This document shows, piece after piece, positions 54,438 to 63,216 of a stretch of 64,000 nucleotides of DNA. The translations under genes were made by a program, and so were the position numbers. The notes beneath the pieces are model-generated. The model saw only the letters and a list, made by a program, of their open reading frames with translations, was not told the origin of the DNA and made no database searches. Positions within the stretch are counted from its first letter, which is position 1. The number at the start of each line of letters is the position of its first letter. The stretch is from Mucilaginibacter yixingensis (GTDB lineage Bacteria; Bacteroidota; Bacteroidia; Sphingobacteriales; Sphingobacteriaceae). Location of the stretch: assembly GCF_041080815.1 (NCBI RefSeq), contig NZ_CP160205.1:682001-746000 (forward strand), written 5' to 3'.

Positions 54438-55673
54438 TTATTCAAATTCTGCCTGAAGTACAGAAAGTACCTCGCGAACAGTTTCTTCCTCAAGGTCGGT
54501 ACGTTTAACCAGTTCGCCAACGCTCAGCGCCAGTACTGATTTTGCAGTATCCAAACCAATGCGTTTGAATTCATCAATGATCCAACTTTCAATCTCGTCT
54601 GAGAATTCCTCAATATCCACGTCTTCCTCAGCTTCGTCTGCCTCACGGTAAACATCAATTTCATAGCCGGTTAGCTTACCTGCCAGTTTAATGTTATGAC
54701 CACCACGGCCGATAGCCAAAGATACCTGATCTGGTTTCAGATACACTGCCGCAGTTTTTTTCTCGTCATCCAGTTTAATAGATGTGATTTTTGCAGGCGA
54801 AAGTGCACGCTGAATATATAATTGAATATTGTTGGTATAGTTTATTACGTCGATGTTCTCGTTCTTCAACTCGCGAACGATACCATGAATACGTGAACCT
54901 TTCATACCCACACAAGCACCTACCGGATCAATACGATCATCGTATGATTCAACGGCTACTTTAGCACGCTCGCCCGGTTCGCGAACAATCTTTTTAATGG
55001 TAATCAAGCCATCAAAAATCTCTGGTACTTCAAGTTCAAACAAACGTTGTAAAAACTCAGGTGCAGTACGTGAGATGATGATCTTAGGGTTGCTGTTCAT
55101 CATATCTACCTTGTGTACAACAGCCTTAACGTTGTCGCCTTTTTTGAAGTAGTCGGCAGGGATCTGCTCAGATTTTGGCAGCAACAGCTCGTTACCTTCG
55201 TCGTCCAATACCAGAGTTTCTTTTTTCCAAACCTGGTAAACTTCGCCGGTAATGATCTCGCCTACGCGGTCTTTATATTTTTTGAAGATCTCGTCTTTCT
55301 CCAGTTCCAGAATTTTTGATACCAGCGTTTGGCGCGCAGCTAAAATAGCACGACGGCCAAAGCTTTCAAGGGTGATCTGCTCTACAAACTCGTCGCCAAC
55401 TTCCAGATCAGGGTCAACTAAATGAGCTTCGGCCAATTCAATCTCCAGGTCATCATCCTCACTAAAGCCATCTTCCATTATAGTACGGGTACGCCATATC
55501 TCCAAGTCACCGTTATCCGTGTTCACAATTACGTCGCAATTCTCATCGGTGCCATATTTTTTACGGATCATGCTTCTGAATACATCTTCCAGAACGCTCA
55601 TCATAGTTGGGCGGTCGATGTTTTTGAAGTCCTTAAACTCCTGAAAGGACTCTATCAAATTAATACTGCTCAT
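54438..55673 (-). CDS. nusA: Transcription termination/antitermination factor NusA
   Basis: RNA polymerase-binding protein of 411 residues. The N-terminal domain (~1-130) is followed by S1 (GEIITGEVYQVWKKETLVL), KH1 (DRIDPVGACVGMKGSRIHGIVREL) and KH2 (SLAIGRGGHNIKLAGKLTGYEIDV), then a short acidic C-terminal region. Length is typical of Bacteroidota NusA lacking extra acidic repeats. rimP ends one base upstream, and infB begins 72 nt downstream. Confidence 0.97.
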   Translation of the reverse strand: MSSINLIESFQEFKDFKNIDRPTMMSVLEDVFRSMIRKKYGTDENCDVIVNTDNGDLEIWRTRTIMEDGFSEDDDLEIELAEAHLVDPDLEVGDEFVEQITLESFGRRAILAARQTLVSKILELEKDEIFKKYKDRVGEIITGEVYQVWKKETLVLDDEGNELLLPKSEQIPADYFKKGDNVKAVVHKVDMMNSNPKIIISRTAPEFLQRLFELEVPEIFDGLITIKKIVREPGERAKVAVESYDDRIDPVGACVGMKGSRIHGIVRELKNENIDVINYTNNIQLYIQRALSPAKITSIKLDDEKKTAAVYLKPDQVSLAIGRGGHNIKLAGKLTGYEIDVYREADEAEEDVDIEEFSDEIESWIIDEFKRIGLDTAKSVLALSVGELVKRTDLEEETVREVLSVLQAEFE

Positions 55674-55674
55674 T

Positions 55675-56148
55675 TTACTTGAATGATATTAAAACTTTTA
55701 TTTCCTTGATCTGCTCCATCGGCAGCAATGTTTCTACTAACTGGGCTTTTTTGCCTTTTTCTTTTACCGTTTCCTCAATTACGATGCCCTCGCCGGTTAC
55801 ATTTAGCAGTTTGCCTTCCTTTTTGTTACCATCCGGTGTTTTTACGGAAACTTGACGGCCAATGTTCTTAACATATTGACGTACAAGCAACAGCGGGCTA
55901 TCAATCCCTGCTGATGATACTTCCAGGTTGTAGGCATGCTCTATCGCATTTTCTTCTTCCAGCTTAAAGCCAACGTAACGGCTCACGGCGGCGCAATCAT
56001 CAATCCCGGCACCTTTATCGCCATCAAGCGCAATGCCGATGCGATTGCCAGCCGGACTGATCTTTACTTCAACCACAAAAAGGTCGGGCCTGTTAATTTC
56101 TTCAATTTTTTCTTCGGCCAGTGCCTTAACACGTTGTTCAATATTCAT
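55675..56148 (-). CDS. rimP: Ribosome maturation factor RimP
   Basis: Needed for 30S subunit maturation. The 157-residue protein shows the two-domain RimP pattern: N-terminal VEVKISPAGNRIGIALDGDKGAGIDDCAAVSRYVG and the conserved EVSSAGIDSPLLLVRQYVKNIGR. First gene of the operon with nusA (one base gap) and infB. Confidence 0.95.
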   Translation of the reverse strand: MNIEQRVKALAEEKIEEINRPDLFVVEVKISPAGNRIGIALDGDKGAGIDDCAAVSRYVGFKLEEENAIEHAYNLEVSSAGIDSPLLLVRQYVKNIGRQVSVKTPDGNKKEGKLLNVTGEGIVIEETVKEKGKKAQLVETLLPMEQIKEIKVLISFK

Positions 56149-56174
56149 ATAGCCGTTAATACAGGTAAAATAAA

Positions 56175-56196
56175 AGAGGGGGCTACCGCCCCCTCT
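56175..56196 (-). terminator. Terminator between the lipoprotein gene and rimP
   Basis: AGAGGGGGC pairs with GCCCCCTCT (9 bp, TACC loop). On the minus strand it is followed by TTTATTTT, so it should end the transcript of the upstream lipoprotein gene and isolate the rimP operon promoter. Confidence 0.78.
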
Positions 56197-56358
56197 CCGT
56201 CTTTTCGATTTTCAATTATGCAAATGTAGAAAATTATTTTGCAAAGTGCAAGAGGGGAGGCGGTTAAAGATTTGGGTGTGAGAAGGGAAGTGAAAAGTTA
56301 AAATTAAAAAGGAAGAACGGGCAATTCCGTAGATCCTGATAATTCGTTAAACTCTGGT

Positions 56359-56793
56359 TCAAAATCTCATCTCAATATATGCCGGCTGCCCTAACTTCCG
56401 GTGTTTAAAAACCATATCCAACGGCCCGTCATCCTCATTAAGCAAATAAAAGCGGGCGTTGTAATGCACATCTTTTTTAAAACCTGAATCAGGAGTGAAA
56501 ATGATGAGGTGATTGGCGATGCTGTAACGGCCGATTAAAACGGGTTCAAAGGAGGCCGTATCTGCGGTGTCAGATTTTGTTACTGCCAGTAACGATTGCC
56601 ATGCTTCCATCGGCATAGAATCGCGCGCAATGCCGTTTAATTCGATTTCAGAAAGACCAGAAACGGTTATCGATTTGCGGTCTTTACTAAGTGTAAGGCG
56701 AACGGGTGTAGATTTTTGCTTACAGGCTGTAATTAGGCATGTAAGCATTATAGTAATGATTATGAAATAGTTAAACTTGTGTTTGCAGGTCAT
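56359..56793 (-). CDS. Hypothetical lipoprotein
   Basis: Exported lipoprotein of 144 residues: hydrophobic signal (YFIIITIMLTCLITAC) with a lipobox LITAC (Cys about residue 24). The mature part has a repeated beta pattern (VRLTLSKDRKSITVSGLSE, VLIGRYSIANHLIIFTP, YNARFYLL) and is rich in acidic and hydroxyl residues. No family was recognised. It is monocistronic, between a terminator and the divergent OmpA-like gene. Likely on the periplasmic face of the outer membrane; function unknown. Confidence 0.68.
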   Translation of the reverse strand: MTCKHKFNYFIIITIMLTCLITACKQKSTPVRLTLSKDRKSITVSGLSEIELNGIARDSMPMEAWQSLLAVTKSDTADTASFEPVLIGRYSIANHLIIFTPDSGFKKDVHYNARFYLLNEDDGPLDMVFKHRKLGQPAYIEMRF

Positions 56794-56847
56794 TGATGCT
56801 GTTTTAAAACAATTTTAAAGCATTATTATTTAATAACCGTCAAAAAT

Positions 56848-56855
56848 TAAGTTTG
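56848..56855 (+). promoter_or_regulatory. Candidate -7 element (TAAGTTTG) before the OmpA-like gene
   Basis: Exact TAnnTTTG match, 52 nt before the ATG at 56908. It overlaps the start of the sigma-54-like motif at 56853, so the gene may have two alternative promoters, or only one of the two is real. Confidence 0.35.
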
Positions 56856-56870
56856 GCACCGGCTTTGTAA
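56853..56870 (+). promoter_or_regulatory. Sigma-54-like promoter motif copy 2 (TTGGCA-N5-TTTGTAA)
   Basis: Same motif and spacing as at 48942-48959 (GG-N10-GT), 37 nt before the ATG at 56908. The flanking bases differ, so the similarity is restricted to the motif. Confidence 0.42.
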
Positions 56871-56907
56871 ATATATTTACAGTCTTAAAATATCAACCTC
56901 AATACAT

Positions 56908-57585
56908 ATGAAAACTATGCAGATTAAAACCGCCATTATTGGTATGGCGATAGTAGCAGGCCTGGCCGGACCGGGTTGTAACTCTTTAACCAAAACCCAA
57001 AAAGGTGCTGCTATTGGTGCCGGCGCTGGTGGTACTATAGGTGCGTTTATTGGCAAAGCTGCCGGCAACACCGCACTGGGTGCTATTATTGGTGGTGCTG
57101 TGGGCGGTACTGCAGGCGCTTTCATCGGCCGTAACATGGACCGCCAGGCTAACGAGATTAAGCAAACCGTTCCGGGTGCCACTGTGGTGCGTCAGGGCGA
57201 AGGTATAATTGTGAAGTTTGATTCAGGTATTTTGTTTGATGTTGACAAAACCGGATTGAAACCTGCTGCACAAACTAACCTGACTCAATTGTCTAAATCC
57301 CTGGAAAACAATCCGCAAACTAACATCCTGATTGTGGGCCATACCGATGCTACCGGTAGCGATGAGCATAATATGGATTTGTCCATCCGTCGAGCCGAAG
57401 CCGTGAAATCATACCTGGTAAAAAATGGTGTGGACGGCTCTCGATTGAGTACACAGGGTAAAGGAAAAAACGAGCCAATTGCCGATAACAACACAGCTGA
57501 TGGCCGTGCGCAAAACCGCCGCGTAGAAATTGCTATTGTGGCTAATGACCAGATGAAACAAGAAGCTAAACAGTCGGGCGAGTAA
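56908..57585 (+). CDS. OmpA-family lipoprotein with glycine-zipper region
   Basis: Envelope protein of 225 residues. A signal with lipobox-like GPGCNS (Cys about residue 24) is followed by a glycine zipper (GAAIGAGAGGTIGAFIGKAAGN, about 33-80) that can insert in membranes or oligomerise. The C-terminal ~110 residues are an OmpA domain that binds peptidoglycan: NILIVGHTDATGSDEHN with the diaminopimelate-binding Asp, and NRRVEIAI with the Arg. The combination is common in envelope stress proteins. Motifs upstream suggest regulated expression. It is followed by a terminator and the convergent gene at 57665. Confidence 0.9.
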   Translation: MKTMQIKTAIIGMAIVAGLAGPGCNSLTKTQKGAAIGAGAGGTIGAFIGKAAGNTALGAIIGGAVGGTAGAFIGRNMDRQANEIKQTVPGATVVRQGEGIIVKFDSGILFDVDKTGLKPAAQTNLTQLSKSLENNPQTNILIVGHTDATGSDEHNMDLSIRRAEAVKSYLVKNGVDGSRLSTQGKGKNEPIADNNTADGRAQNRRVEIAIVANDQMKQEAKQSGE

Positions 57586-57608
57586 ACCTAGCTCCAAATA
57601 CGTTTAGG

Positions 57609-57650
57609 AAAAGAGGCTGTTTTCATACTTATGAGACAGCCTCTTTTTTT
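57609..57650. terminator. Terminator between the OmpA-like and unknown secreted genes
   Basis: AAAGAGGCTGT pairs with ACAGCCTCTTT (11 bp, loop about 14 nt) followed by TTTT. The A/T flanks would also serve the convergent minus-strand gene. Confidence 0.85.
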
Positions 57651-57664
57651 GTAATAAGTTGTTG

Positions 57665-58456
57665 TTATAGATAGCTGTGCTGCACCAGCCAGTTGGCAAT
57701 TTTCTTAATGGTTTCCTCATGACGGTCAACCCCTTCTGACGCTGCAATTGCTTCTCCGTAGCTGCCGCCGGCTCTTAGATCAACGTTATAAGTTGCGGCG
57801 TCTTTATTGGTGCTGATTACACAATTTTCAACATACTTGGTACCGGCTTTAAAGGTAACGCGGGCAACTATTAATCCGCTGGGTAAAGCAAATTCATAGG
57901 CATCAAAGTCGCCGGCGGGACGGGTAATGTCTTTAAACGTGCCAATTTGCACGTCCTGAAAAATCTTGTGGTCTTTAACCGTTACATTAACCAGGGGGCT
58001 ACGATGAACCAGGTTGTACTCAATTTGTACTTTAGGGTTCTTGCTCCTCAATGCTATTAACTCGTTCACTTTGGCCGCATCTAACTGATCGTTCACTACA
58101 ATGCCGCTTTCGCCCATTAATTTAGCGAATGATTTTTCGGGACCAAGTTTACTCAGCCCCAAAATGGCTACCTGGCCAGAGGTAAGAAAGGTAAAACGAT
58201 AATAAAAACCATCGCCATCGTTACGAGATGGGACAAAATCTGTAGCTATGGTAGCAATAACCAGTTTGGCACCGGCCATATTGTCTAACTCGTAAGAAGA
58301 GGTGAGGCCAAAGTTTCCTTTGTCTTTTATGCGTATCACTTTAGCAACGTCTTTTCCATCTACCTTAATGGTACCCGAATTGTAGTCAATCTTTTGGGCG
58401 AAAGCTGTACACGCGCTTATACTTAAGGCGGCAAACAGCGATAATTTTTTGATCAT
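57665..58456 (-). CDS. Secreted protein of unknown function
   Basis: Exported protein of 263 residues with a signal peptide ending in SACTAFAQ. Mature sequence is a mixed alpha/beta pattern: KIDYNSGTIKVDGKDVAKV, then YYRFTFLTSGQVAILGLSKLG, a Lys/Arg-rich middle and DFDAYEFALPSGLIVARVTFKAG near the C-terminus. A single His pair (DRHEETIKK) is near the end. No known domain was recognised and no catalytic motif stands out. It is monocistronic and convergent with the OmpA-like gene. Probably periplasmic. Confidence 0.62.
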   Translation of the reverse strand: MIKKLSLFAALSISACTAFAQKIDYNSGTIKVDGKDVAKVIRIKDKGNFGLTSSYELDNMAGAKLVIATIATDFVPSRNDGDGFYYRFTFLTSGQVAILGLSKLGPEKSFAKLMGESGIVVNDQLDAAKVNELIALRSKNPKVQIEYNLVHRSPLVNVTVKDHKIFQDVQIGTFKDITRPAGDFDAYEFALPSGLIVARVTFKAGTKYVENCVISTNKDAATYNVDLRAGGSYGEAIAASEGVDRHEETIKKIANWLVQHSYL

Positions 58457-58651
58457 ATTTGTGAAATAATTTAGATGTGCTGAAGATAGGGCTTTAGTTA
58501 ATAAAATCTTTTACGGTAGTATTAAATATTAAAGAGCTTAATCCATCCTTAACATGCTTTCGTCTCAAGCATCATCTGCCCGTTTACCCCAATATCAAAC
58601 AATTGTGAACTCGGTATGGTTATCTAAATACCTATTTAACATCATACCAAT

Positions 58652-59137
58652 ATGAGTACAAATAATCATCAACCCGAAGAAAAAGGATTTTTTGAGAAGG
58701 TTAAAGACAGCATTGCCAGCCTGTGGGAGCATGGCACCGATGCCGCCGACGAAGTGCAGGAGAAGGCAGTCGAAAAAATGGACGAAGTAAAGGCAAAGTC
58801 TAAAGTCACCAGGGCGGCAGCCGAGCGGAAAGCCACAGAAATAAAGGCCGCAACCAACAAGAAAATGGCTGAAACGAAAGCAAAAGTGGCCAGCAAAACT
58901 GCCGAGGTAAGCACTGCTGCTAAAACTAAGGCTGCCAACTTAAAAGCCAAAGCCGTTAAAGAAATGGACCACGTTAAAGTAGAAGCTGCTAAAACGGCCG
59001 CAAACGTGAAGCAAGATGCGGCTAAAACTACAGCTAAAGTAAAAGCTACTGTTACAGCCGCTAAGAAAAAGGCAGCTGCCAAAGTAGAAAGTGCTGCCGA
59101 TGCGGTGAAGAAAAAAGCAGCCGCGGCAAAGAAATAA
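58652..59137 (+). CDS. Lys/Ala-rich helical protein (histone H1/LEA-like)
   Basis: Soluble protein of 161 residues without a signal peptide. After a short acidic N-terminus (EEKGFFEKVKDSIASLWEHG) it becomes almost only Ala, Lys, Val, Thr and Glu in a helical periodicity (AAERKATEIKAATNKKMAET, KTAANVKQDAAKTTAKVKAT), ending KKKAAAAKK. The composition is like histone H1 C-terminal tails and LEA/apolipoprotein-like stress proteins. It may bind DNA, membranes or act in desiccation or osmotic stress. The reverse strand shows a low-complexity frame over the same bases. Composition makes family calls unreliable. Confidence 0.66.
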   Translation: MSTNNHQPEEKGFFEKVKDSIASLWEHGTDAADEVQEKAVEKMDEVKAKSKVTRAAAERKATEIKAATNKKMAETKAKVASKTAEVSTAAKTKAANLKAKAVKEMDHVKVEAAKTAANVKQDAAKTTAKVKATVTAAKKKAAAKVESAADAVKKKAAAAKK

Positions 59138-59300
59138 TACCTCTCCCCAGCCCTCTCCGAAGGAGAGGGAGCTATTGGCTTCTGAGGAGACATCACGATC
59201 GTAAAACAGAAACGGCATCGATGTATCGATGCCGTTCTACTAACTAAACTATTATCTTTATAACAGCCTCTCCCTTTGGAGGGAGCGGGCTGAGGCCGCT

Positions 59301-59993
59301 TTACAGAATCTCAAACTTGTAGCCAACGCCTTTTACGGTGGAAACATAGTTTTCGCCCAGTTTCTCGCGGATTTTGCGGATGTGTACGTCAATGGTACGG
59401 TTGGTTACCACTACAGAGTCTTCCCAAATGTTTTTCAGGATCACTTCGCGGGTGTAAACCTTGCCTGGTTTTGAGGCTAGCAGGTATAACAGCTCAAACT
59501 CTTTTTTAGCCAGTACAGTTTTCTGGCCTGCTTTGTAAACCAGGTAAGCTTCGCGGTCAATTACCAGGTCGCCAATTTCAAGTTTGTTGTCGGTAACTTC
59601 TTCCGGTGCGCTGTTGCGGCGCAGGATGGCGTTAATGCGGCTTACCAGTGCACGTGGCTTGATTGGCTTGGCAATGTAATCATCGGCGCCTACGTTAAAG
59701 CCGGCAATTTCAGAGTACTCTTCGCTACGGGCGGTTAAGAACACCATAAAGGTATTTTTAAACTCTGGCATGGTACGCATAATGCGGCATGCTTCGATGC
59801 CATCCATTTTGGGCATCATAATGTCTAGAACGATAAGGTCTGGCTGAACTTTTTTAGCCTCGGTAACAGCTTCCTGGCCGTTGCGAGCCGAATAAACCTG
59901 GTATCCTTCCTTTTTTAGATTATACTCGATCAGCTCGAGAATATCTGGTTCATCATCAACAATTAATATCTTTTGTTTTGAAGATGTGCTCAT
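59301..59993 (-). CDS. OmpR/PhoB-family response regulator (orphan)
   Basis: DNA-binding response regulator of 230 residues. Receiver domain: acidic pair in LIVDDEPDILEL, phosphoacceptor Asp in LIVLDIMMPKMDG, Thr in VFLTARSEE and Lys in DDYIAKPIKPR. The winged helix domain (~135-230) has the recognition helix VVVTNRTIDVHIRKIREKLG and wing VKGVGYKFEIL. No histidine kinase gene is adjacent, so the partner lies elsewhere. The sequence resembles PhoB/RprY-like regulators of Bacteroidota. It is monocistronic. Confidence 0.93.
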   Translation of the reverse strand: MSTSSKQKILIVDDEPDILELIEYNLKKEGYQVYSARNGQEAVTEAKKVQPDLIVLDIMMPKMDGIEACRIMRTMPEFKNTFMVFLTARSEEYSEIAGFNVGADDYIAKPIKPRALVSRINAILRRNSAPEEVTDNKLEIGDLVIDREAYLVYKAGQKTVLAKKEFELLYLLASKPGKVYTREVILKNIWEDSVVVTNRTIDVHIRKIREKLGENYVSTVKGVGYKFEIL

Positions 59994-60093
59994 GAGGTTG
60001 AATTTTGGAATAAAAGTACCGGCTTAATTGCACATAGTGATTATGTTAATATTAAGAAATTGTTAAACGTTACTTTTTATTAACATTGTACTC

Positions 60094-61215
60094 TCACTTG
60101 CTAAACGTTTTCTTTAAAAAATCTTCAAGCTCTGGTCCGGTAAGGTTCTTTGCAACAATCTTACCATCAGGGCCAATGATGAAGTTTGAGGGGATAGCCA
60201 TGATGCGATAAGTCATCTCGGTAGGGCCTTCCCATTTCTTTAAGTCTGATGCCTGTGGCCAGGTCATGTTCAGGCGCTTAACAGCTCCTTGCCATGCGGC
60301 TTTATCTTCATCCAGTGAAATACCCAGAATGTTCAGACCTTTATCTTTAAAAGCGGCATACTGTTTTACCACGTTTGGCATCTCCTGCACGCACGGACCG
60401 CACCATGAAGCCCAGAAATCAAGCATCACGTATTTGCCGTTATAGTCTGATAGTTTGATAGGCTTGCCATCAATAGAGCCGATAGTAAAATCAGGCGCGA
60501 TATGACCAATCGATAGCGGTTTTGCCTCGGCCATTGCTTTTTTGAAGGCTAATACAGCCGGGTTGCCGTTAAAATCATCTTTACCCAAATCATCAGCATA
60601 AGCAATCAGCTGGCGCTCATATTTATTCTGATCAAGGGTGGTAGCTGCATAAAACGCAGCCAGTTGGGCCTCGTTATTGCGGATGAATTTGATTACTTCG
60701 GTGCTGTACTCGTCCTGAATCTGTTTGTATTGCGGAATAAACCGTGCAGCCAATGAGTCAGACTCGTGCCCCAGTTTCTGGGCAGCCTCCTGGTAAGCGG
60801 CAGAAACTTTGTTGCTGCGCTCCATAAAGCCGTTGCTCAACTGGTTAAACTCCTGGATTTTTACCGATTCCATTGAGCCAGAGATGCTGTACAGGTGGGT
60901 ATTATCTGTTAAGTCTGTTTTAAAGGTAATTTCCTGCCCGTTCTCGGCAATCAGGTCAAACACGGTACCACCTACACGCATTTTGTAAATGTTAGGGTAG
61001 GGGCTGGCGTGCTTAAAGGTAAACTTGCCGTCTTCGCTTAGGTTGGTAGAGTCAACCACGGTAATACGGTTAGTATCGGCTGCAAGCAGGTAAATCTTTT
61101 TTACGTTGCCAGGATTTTTTAGCTCACCGTTAATAGAGAACGAGTTTTTGTCTTTGCAAGAGTAAATGCTCAGCGCCAGCAATGCGGCACCCAACACTTT
61201 AATGCTGTTTTTCAT
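60094..61215 (-). CDS. TlpA-like thioredoxin lipoprotein
   Basis: Exported lipoprotein of 373 residues. The ATG at 61215 is preferred over one 15 codons upstream because it opens with a lipoprotein signal (KVLGAALLALSIYSC, lipid on Cys about residue 20). Residues ~25-130 are a beta-rich DUF4369-like domain; a helical middle follows (~135-230). The C-terminal ~140 residues are a TlpA/AhpC-type thioredoxin fold with the redox pair in SWCGPCVQEMP and the cis-Pro region MAIPSNFII. It should act as a periplasmic thiol reductant. It lies 72 nt after gatB on the same strand. Confidence 0.92.
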   Translation of the reverse strand: MKNSIKVLGAALLALSIYSCKDKNSFSINGELKNPGNVKKIYLLAADTNRITVVDSTNLSEDGKFTFKHASPYPNIYKMRVGGTVFDLIAENGQEITFKTDLTDNTHLYSISGSMESVKIQEFNQLSNGFMERSNKVSAAYQEAAQKLGHESDSLAARFIPQYKQIQDEYSTEVIKFIRNNEAQLAAFYAATTLDQNKYERQLIAYADDLGKDDFNGNPAVLAFKKAMAEAKPLSIGHIAPDFTIGSIDGKPIKLSDYNGKYVMLDFWASWCGPCVQEMPNVVKQYAAFKDKGLNILGISLDEDKAAWQGAVKRLNMTWPQASDLKKWEGPTEMTYRIMAIPSNFIIGPDGKIVAKNLTGPELEDFLKKTFSK

Positions 61216-61287
61216 ATAAATGGGTAAATGATATTTTTTGTAAAACAGTACGTTGCGCAAAGCTGAACGGTGAACAACGCATGTGGT

Positions 61288-62736
61288 TTATTTTTTCTCT
61301 AACGCTTTAACCAGTAGCTGATTGGTTTTCTTAGGGTCTATACGGCCTTTTGAGCTTTTCATAATCTCGGCCATAAACAGGCCTAAAACGCCTTTTTTGC
61401 CTTTTTGGTATTCAATCACCTTTTGCGGTAGTTTGGCCAGGGCTGCCTCAATAAAACCTTGTACCTCGTCGCCATCTTCATTAATGATCAGGTTCAACTC
61501 GGTGGCTACCTGCTCGGCAGTTTTGTCGCCGCCTTTTAGTAGCTCTGGTAATATTTTATGACCGGCAACGGTGTTGTTAACCTTACCTTCCTCAACCAGT
61601 TGAATCAAACCGGCTAAGGTTTGCGGTTTTACATTAATACCCCAATGGTCATTCATGGCCGATTTTACCGGGCCCATCAGCCAGTTGGCGGCAGTTTTAT
61701 AGTGAGTGGTACACTTAATTAATTCATCGTAATAATGAGCCAAAGCCGGGTCTGCGGTGATGACGGAAGCATCGTAATCAGAAAGGCCGAATTGGGTAAC
61801 ATACTTCTGATACAACTCTTCAGGCAGCGCCGGCATTTGCGCGCGGATCTGATCAACGTACTCCTGGCTGATCTTCAACGGTGGCAGATCGGGCTCTGGG
61901 AAATAGCGGTAATCATTAGCCATCTCTTTGGTACGCAGTACCGATGTTTCGCCGGTATCTGCATCAAAGTTCAGAGTGTTTTGATCAATACGGCCGCCTG
62001 CCTCAATTACCTGTACCTGGCGCTGAAACTCGTGCTCAATAGCACGTTGCAGGTTACGGATAGAGTTGAGGTTTTTTACCTCGCAACGGTTACCGTAAGT
62101 GGTAGCGCCACGCAAGCGTACAGATATATTGGCATCGCAACGCAGGCTGCCCTCTTCCATATTGCCATCGCAAATGTCAAGGTAGCGCACCAGTCGCCTG
62201 ATTTCGGTTAAATATTGGCCGGCTTCTTCGGCGCTGCGCAGATCTGGTTCAGATACAATTTCTACCAGTGGCACACCGGCACGGTTCAGGTCGATGAGTG
62301 AATCAGACGAGTGATTGTCGTGCATGCTTTTGCCGGCATCTTCTTCCATGTGGATGTGATGGATGGCAATTTGCTTCTGCGTACCGTCATGCAGTTTAAC
62401 GGTTACATGGCCGCCAATGCAGATTGGTTGCTGATCCTGACTGATCTGGTAACCTTTCGGCAAATCGGCATAGAAATAGTTTTTGCGGGCAAAATGGTTT
62501 TCCAGGTTGATGTGGCAGTTGCAGGCCAGTCCCATTTTAATGGCATACTCAACCGCCTTTTTGTTTAAGAAAGGCAAGGTACCCGGATGCCCCAGCGATA
62601 CCATGCTGATATGCTGATTGGGGCCGCCGCCAAAAGCAGCAGAATCAGATGAAAAAGCCTTGCTTTGAGTGGATAACTGTGCGTGCACTTCCAGCCCTAC
62701 CACCAGTTCATATTTATCGCTCAAAGTATTTGTCAT
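61288..62736 (-). CDS. gatB: Asp-tRNA(Asn)/Glu-tRNA(Gln) amidotransferase subunit B
   Basis: Kinase/tRNA-binding subunit of the GatCAB complex that converts misacylated Glu-tRNA(Gln) or Asp-tRNA(Asn). Full length at 482 residues. Signatures: YELVVGLEVHAQLSTQSKAF, YFYADLPKGYQISQDQQPI, HHIHMEEDAGKS, DLNRAGVPLVEIVSEPDLR and CDANISVR, then the helical and tail (YqeY-like) domains. gatA and gatC are not adjacent, as is common in Bacteroidota. Confidence 0.97.
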   Translation of the reverse strand: MTNTLSDKYELVVGLEVHAQLSTQSKAFSSDSAAFGGGPNQHISMVSLGHPGTLPFLNKKAVEYAIKMGLACNCHINLENHFARKNYFYADLPKGYQISQDQQPICIGGHVTVKLHDGTQKQIAIHHIHMEEDAGKSMHDNHSSDSLIDLNRAGVPLVEIVSEPDLRSAEEAGQYLTEIRRLVRYLDICDGNMEEGSLRCDANISVRLRGATTYGNRCEVKNLNSIRNLQRAIEHEFQRQVQVIEAGGRIDQNTLNFDADTGETSVLRTKEMANDYRYFPEPDLPPLKISQEYVDQIRAQMPALPEELYQKYVTQFGLSDYDASVITADPALAHYYDELIKCTTHYKTAANWLMGPVKSAMNDHWGINVKPQTLAGLIQLVEEGKVNNTVAGHKILPELLKGGDKTAEQVATELNLIINEDGDEVQGFIEAALAKLPQKVIEYQKGKKGVLGLFMAEIMKSSKGRIDPKKTNQLLVKALEKK

Positions 62737-62762
62737 TGCTTCAGTATTCGGTATATCGGTTT

Positions 62763-62770
62763 CAAATATA
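62763..62770 (-). promoter_or_regulatory. Candidate -7 element (TATATTTG) for gatB
   Basis: Reads TATATTTG on the minus strand, an exact TAnnTTTG, about 27 nt before the gatB start, which would give a short leader of about 20 nt. No clear -33 TTG at the usual distance. Confidence 0.4.
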
Positions 62771-63026
62771 TAAAGATTACTTAATGAGTAGGCTTTATTT
62801 TGAAATGATGAGGGTGTGTTTTAATAAGCGCTGCGCTTTAGTTAACTTAAGTTACGAGTAAAGGAAACTTATACGAAAGATTCATTAAGCGTTATTTATT
62901 AAAAAGCATTAGTCTTCAGGAAAAAGGTGGTTCATTAAACATGCCGCTCCGCCGGAGCTTGTTTACCTTCCTATAGAAATGCTATTAACATATCGTCCCA
63001 CTGGGACTAAAGTCTAAAAGAAAACA

Positions 63027-63064
63027 TACAAGATCGGCGCTCATTTATGAGCGCCGATCTTGTA
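63027..63064. terminator. Perfect 18-bp hairpin, likely terminator of the GH5 gene
   Basis: TACAAGATCGGCGCTCAT pairs perfectly with ATGAGCGCCGATCTTGTA around TT. On the minus strand it is followed by TGTTTTCTTTT, so it would end the cellulase transcript after the family B element. Confidence 0.82.
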
Positions 63065-63074
63065 TAAATAATAG

Positions 63075-63216
63075 GTCATTTCGAAGAAGCCGCGGCGGGA
63101 ATGCGCGTAAGGGCGACTGAGAAATCTTAGCTCTCATGCTTTCCATGTGGTTTATCAATCGTACAAGATTCCTCCTCACGCCATCGCACAACCCCTCCTT
63201 GTTCGTTCGGAATGAC
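63075..63216. repeat. GTCATTTCGA element, family B copy 3
   Basis: Starts GTCATTTCGAAGAAGCCGC and ends GTTCGTTCGGAATGAC. The left part (CGCGTAAGGGCGACTGAG) is the inverse of the right part of copy 1 (29254-29396), and the right part matches copy 2 (29456-29596). It lies just after the stop of the GH5 gene. Confidence 0.76.

Noticed and set aside
58669..59196. 175-residue Ala/Phe-rich frame opposite the Lys/Ala-rich protein
   Set aside because: Mirror image of a low-complexity gene; looks membrane-like only because Lys codons read as Phe on the other strand.
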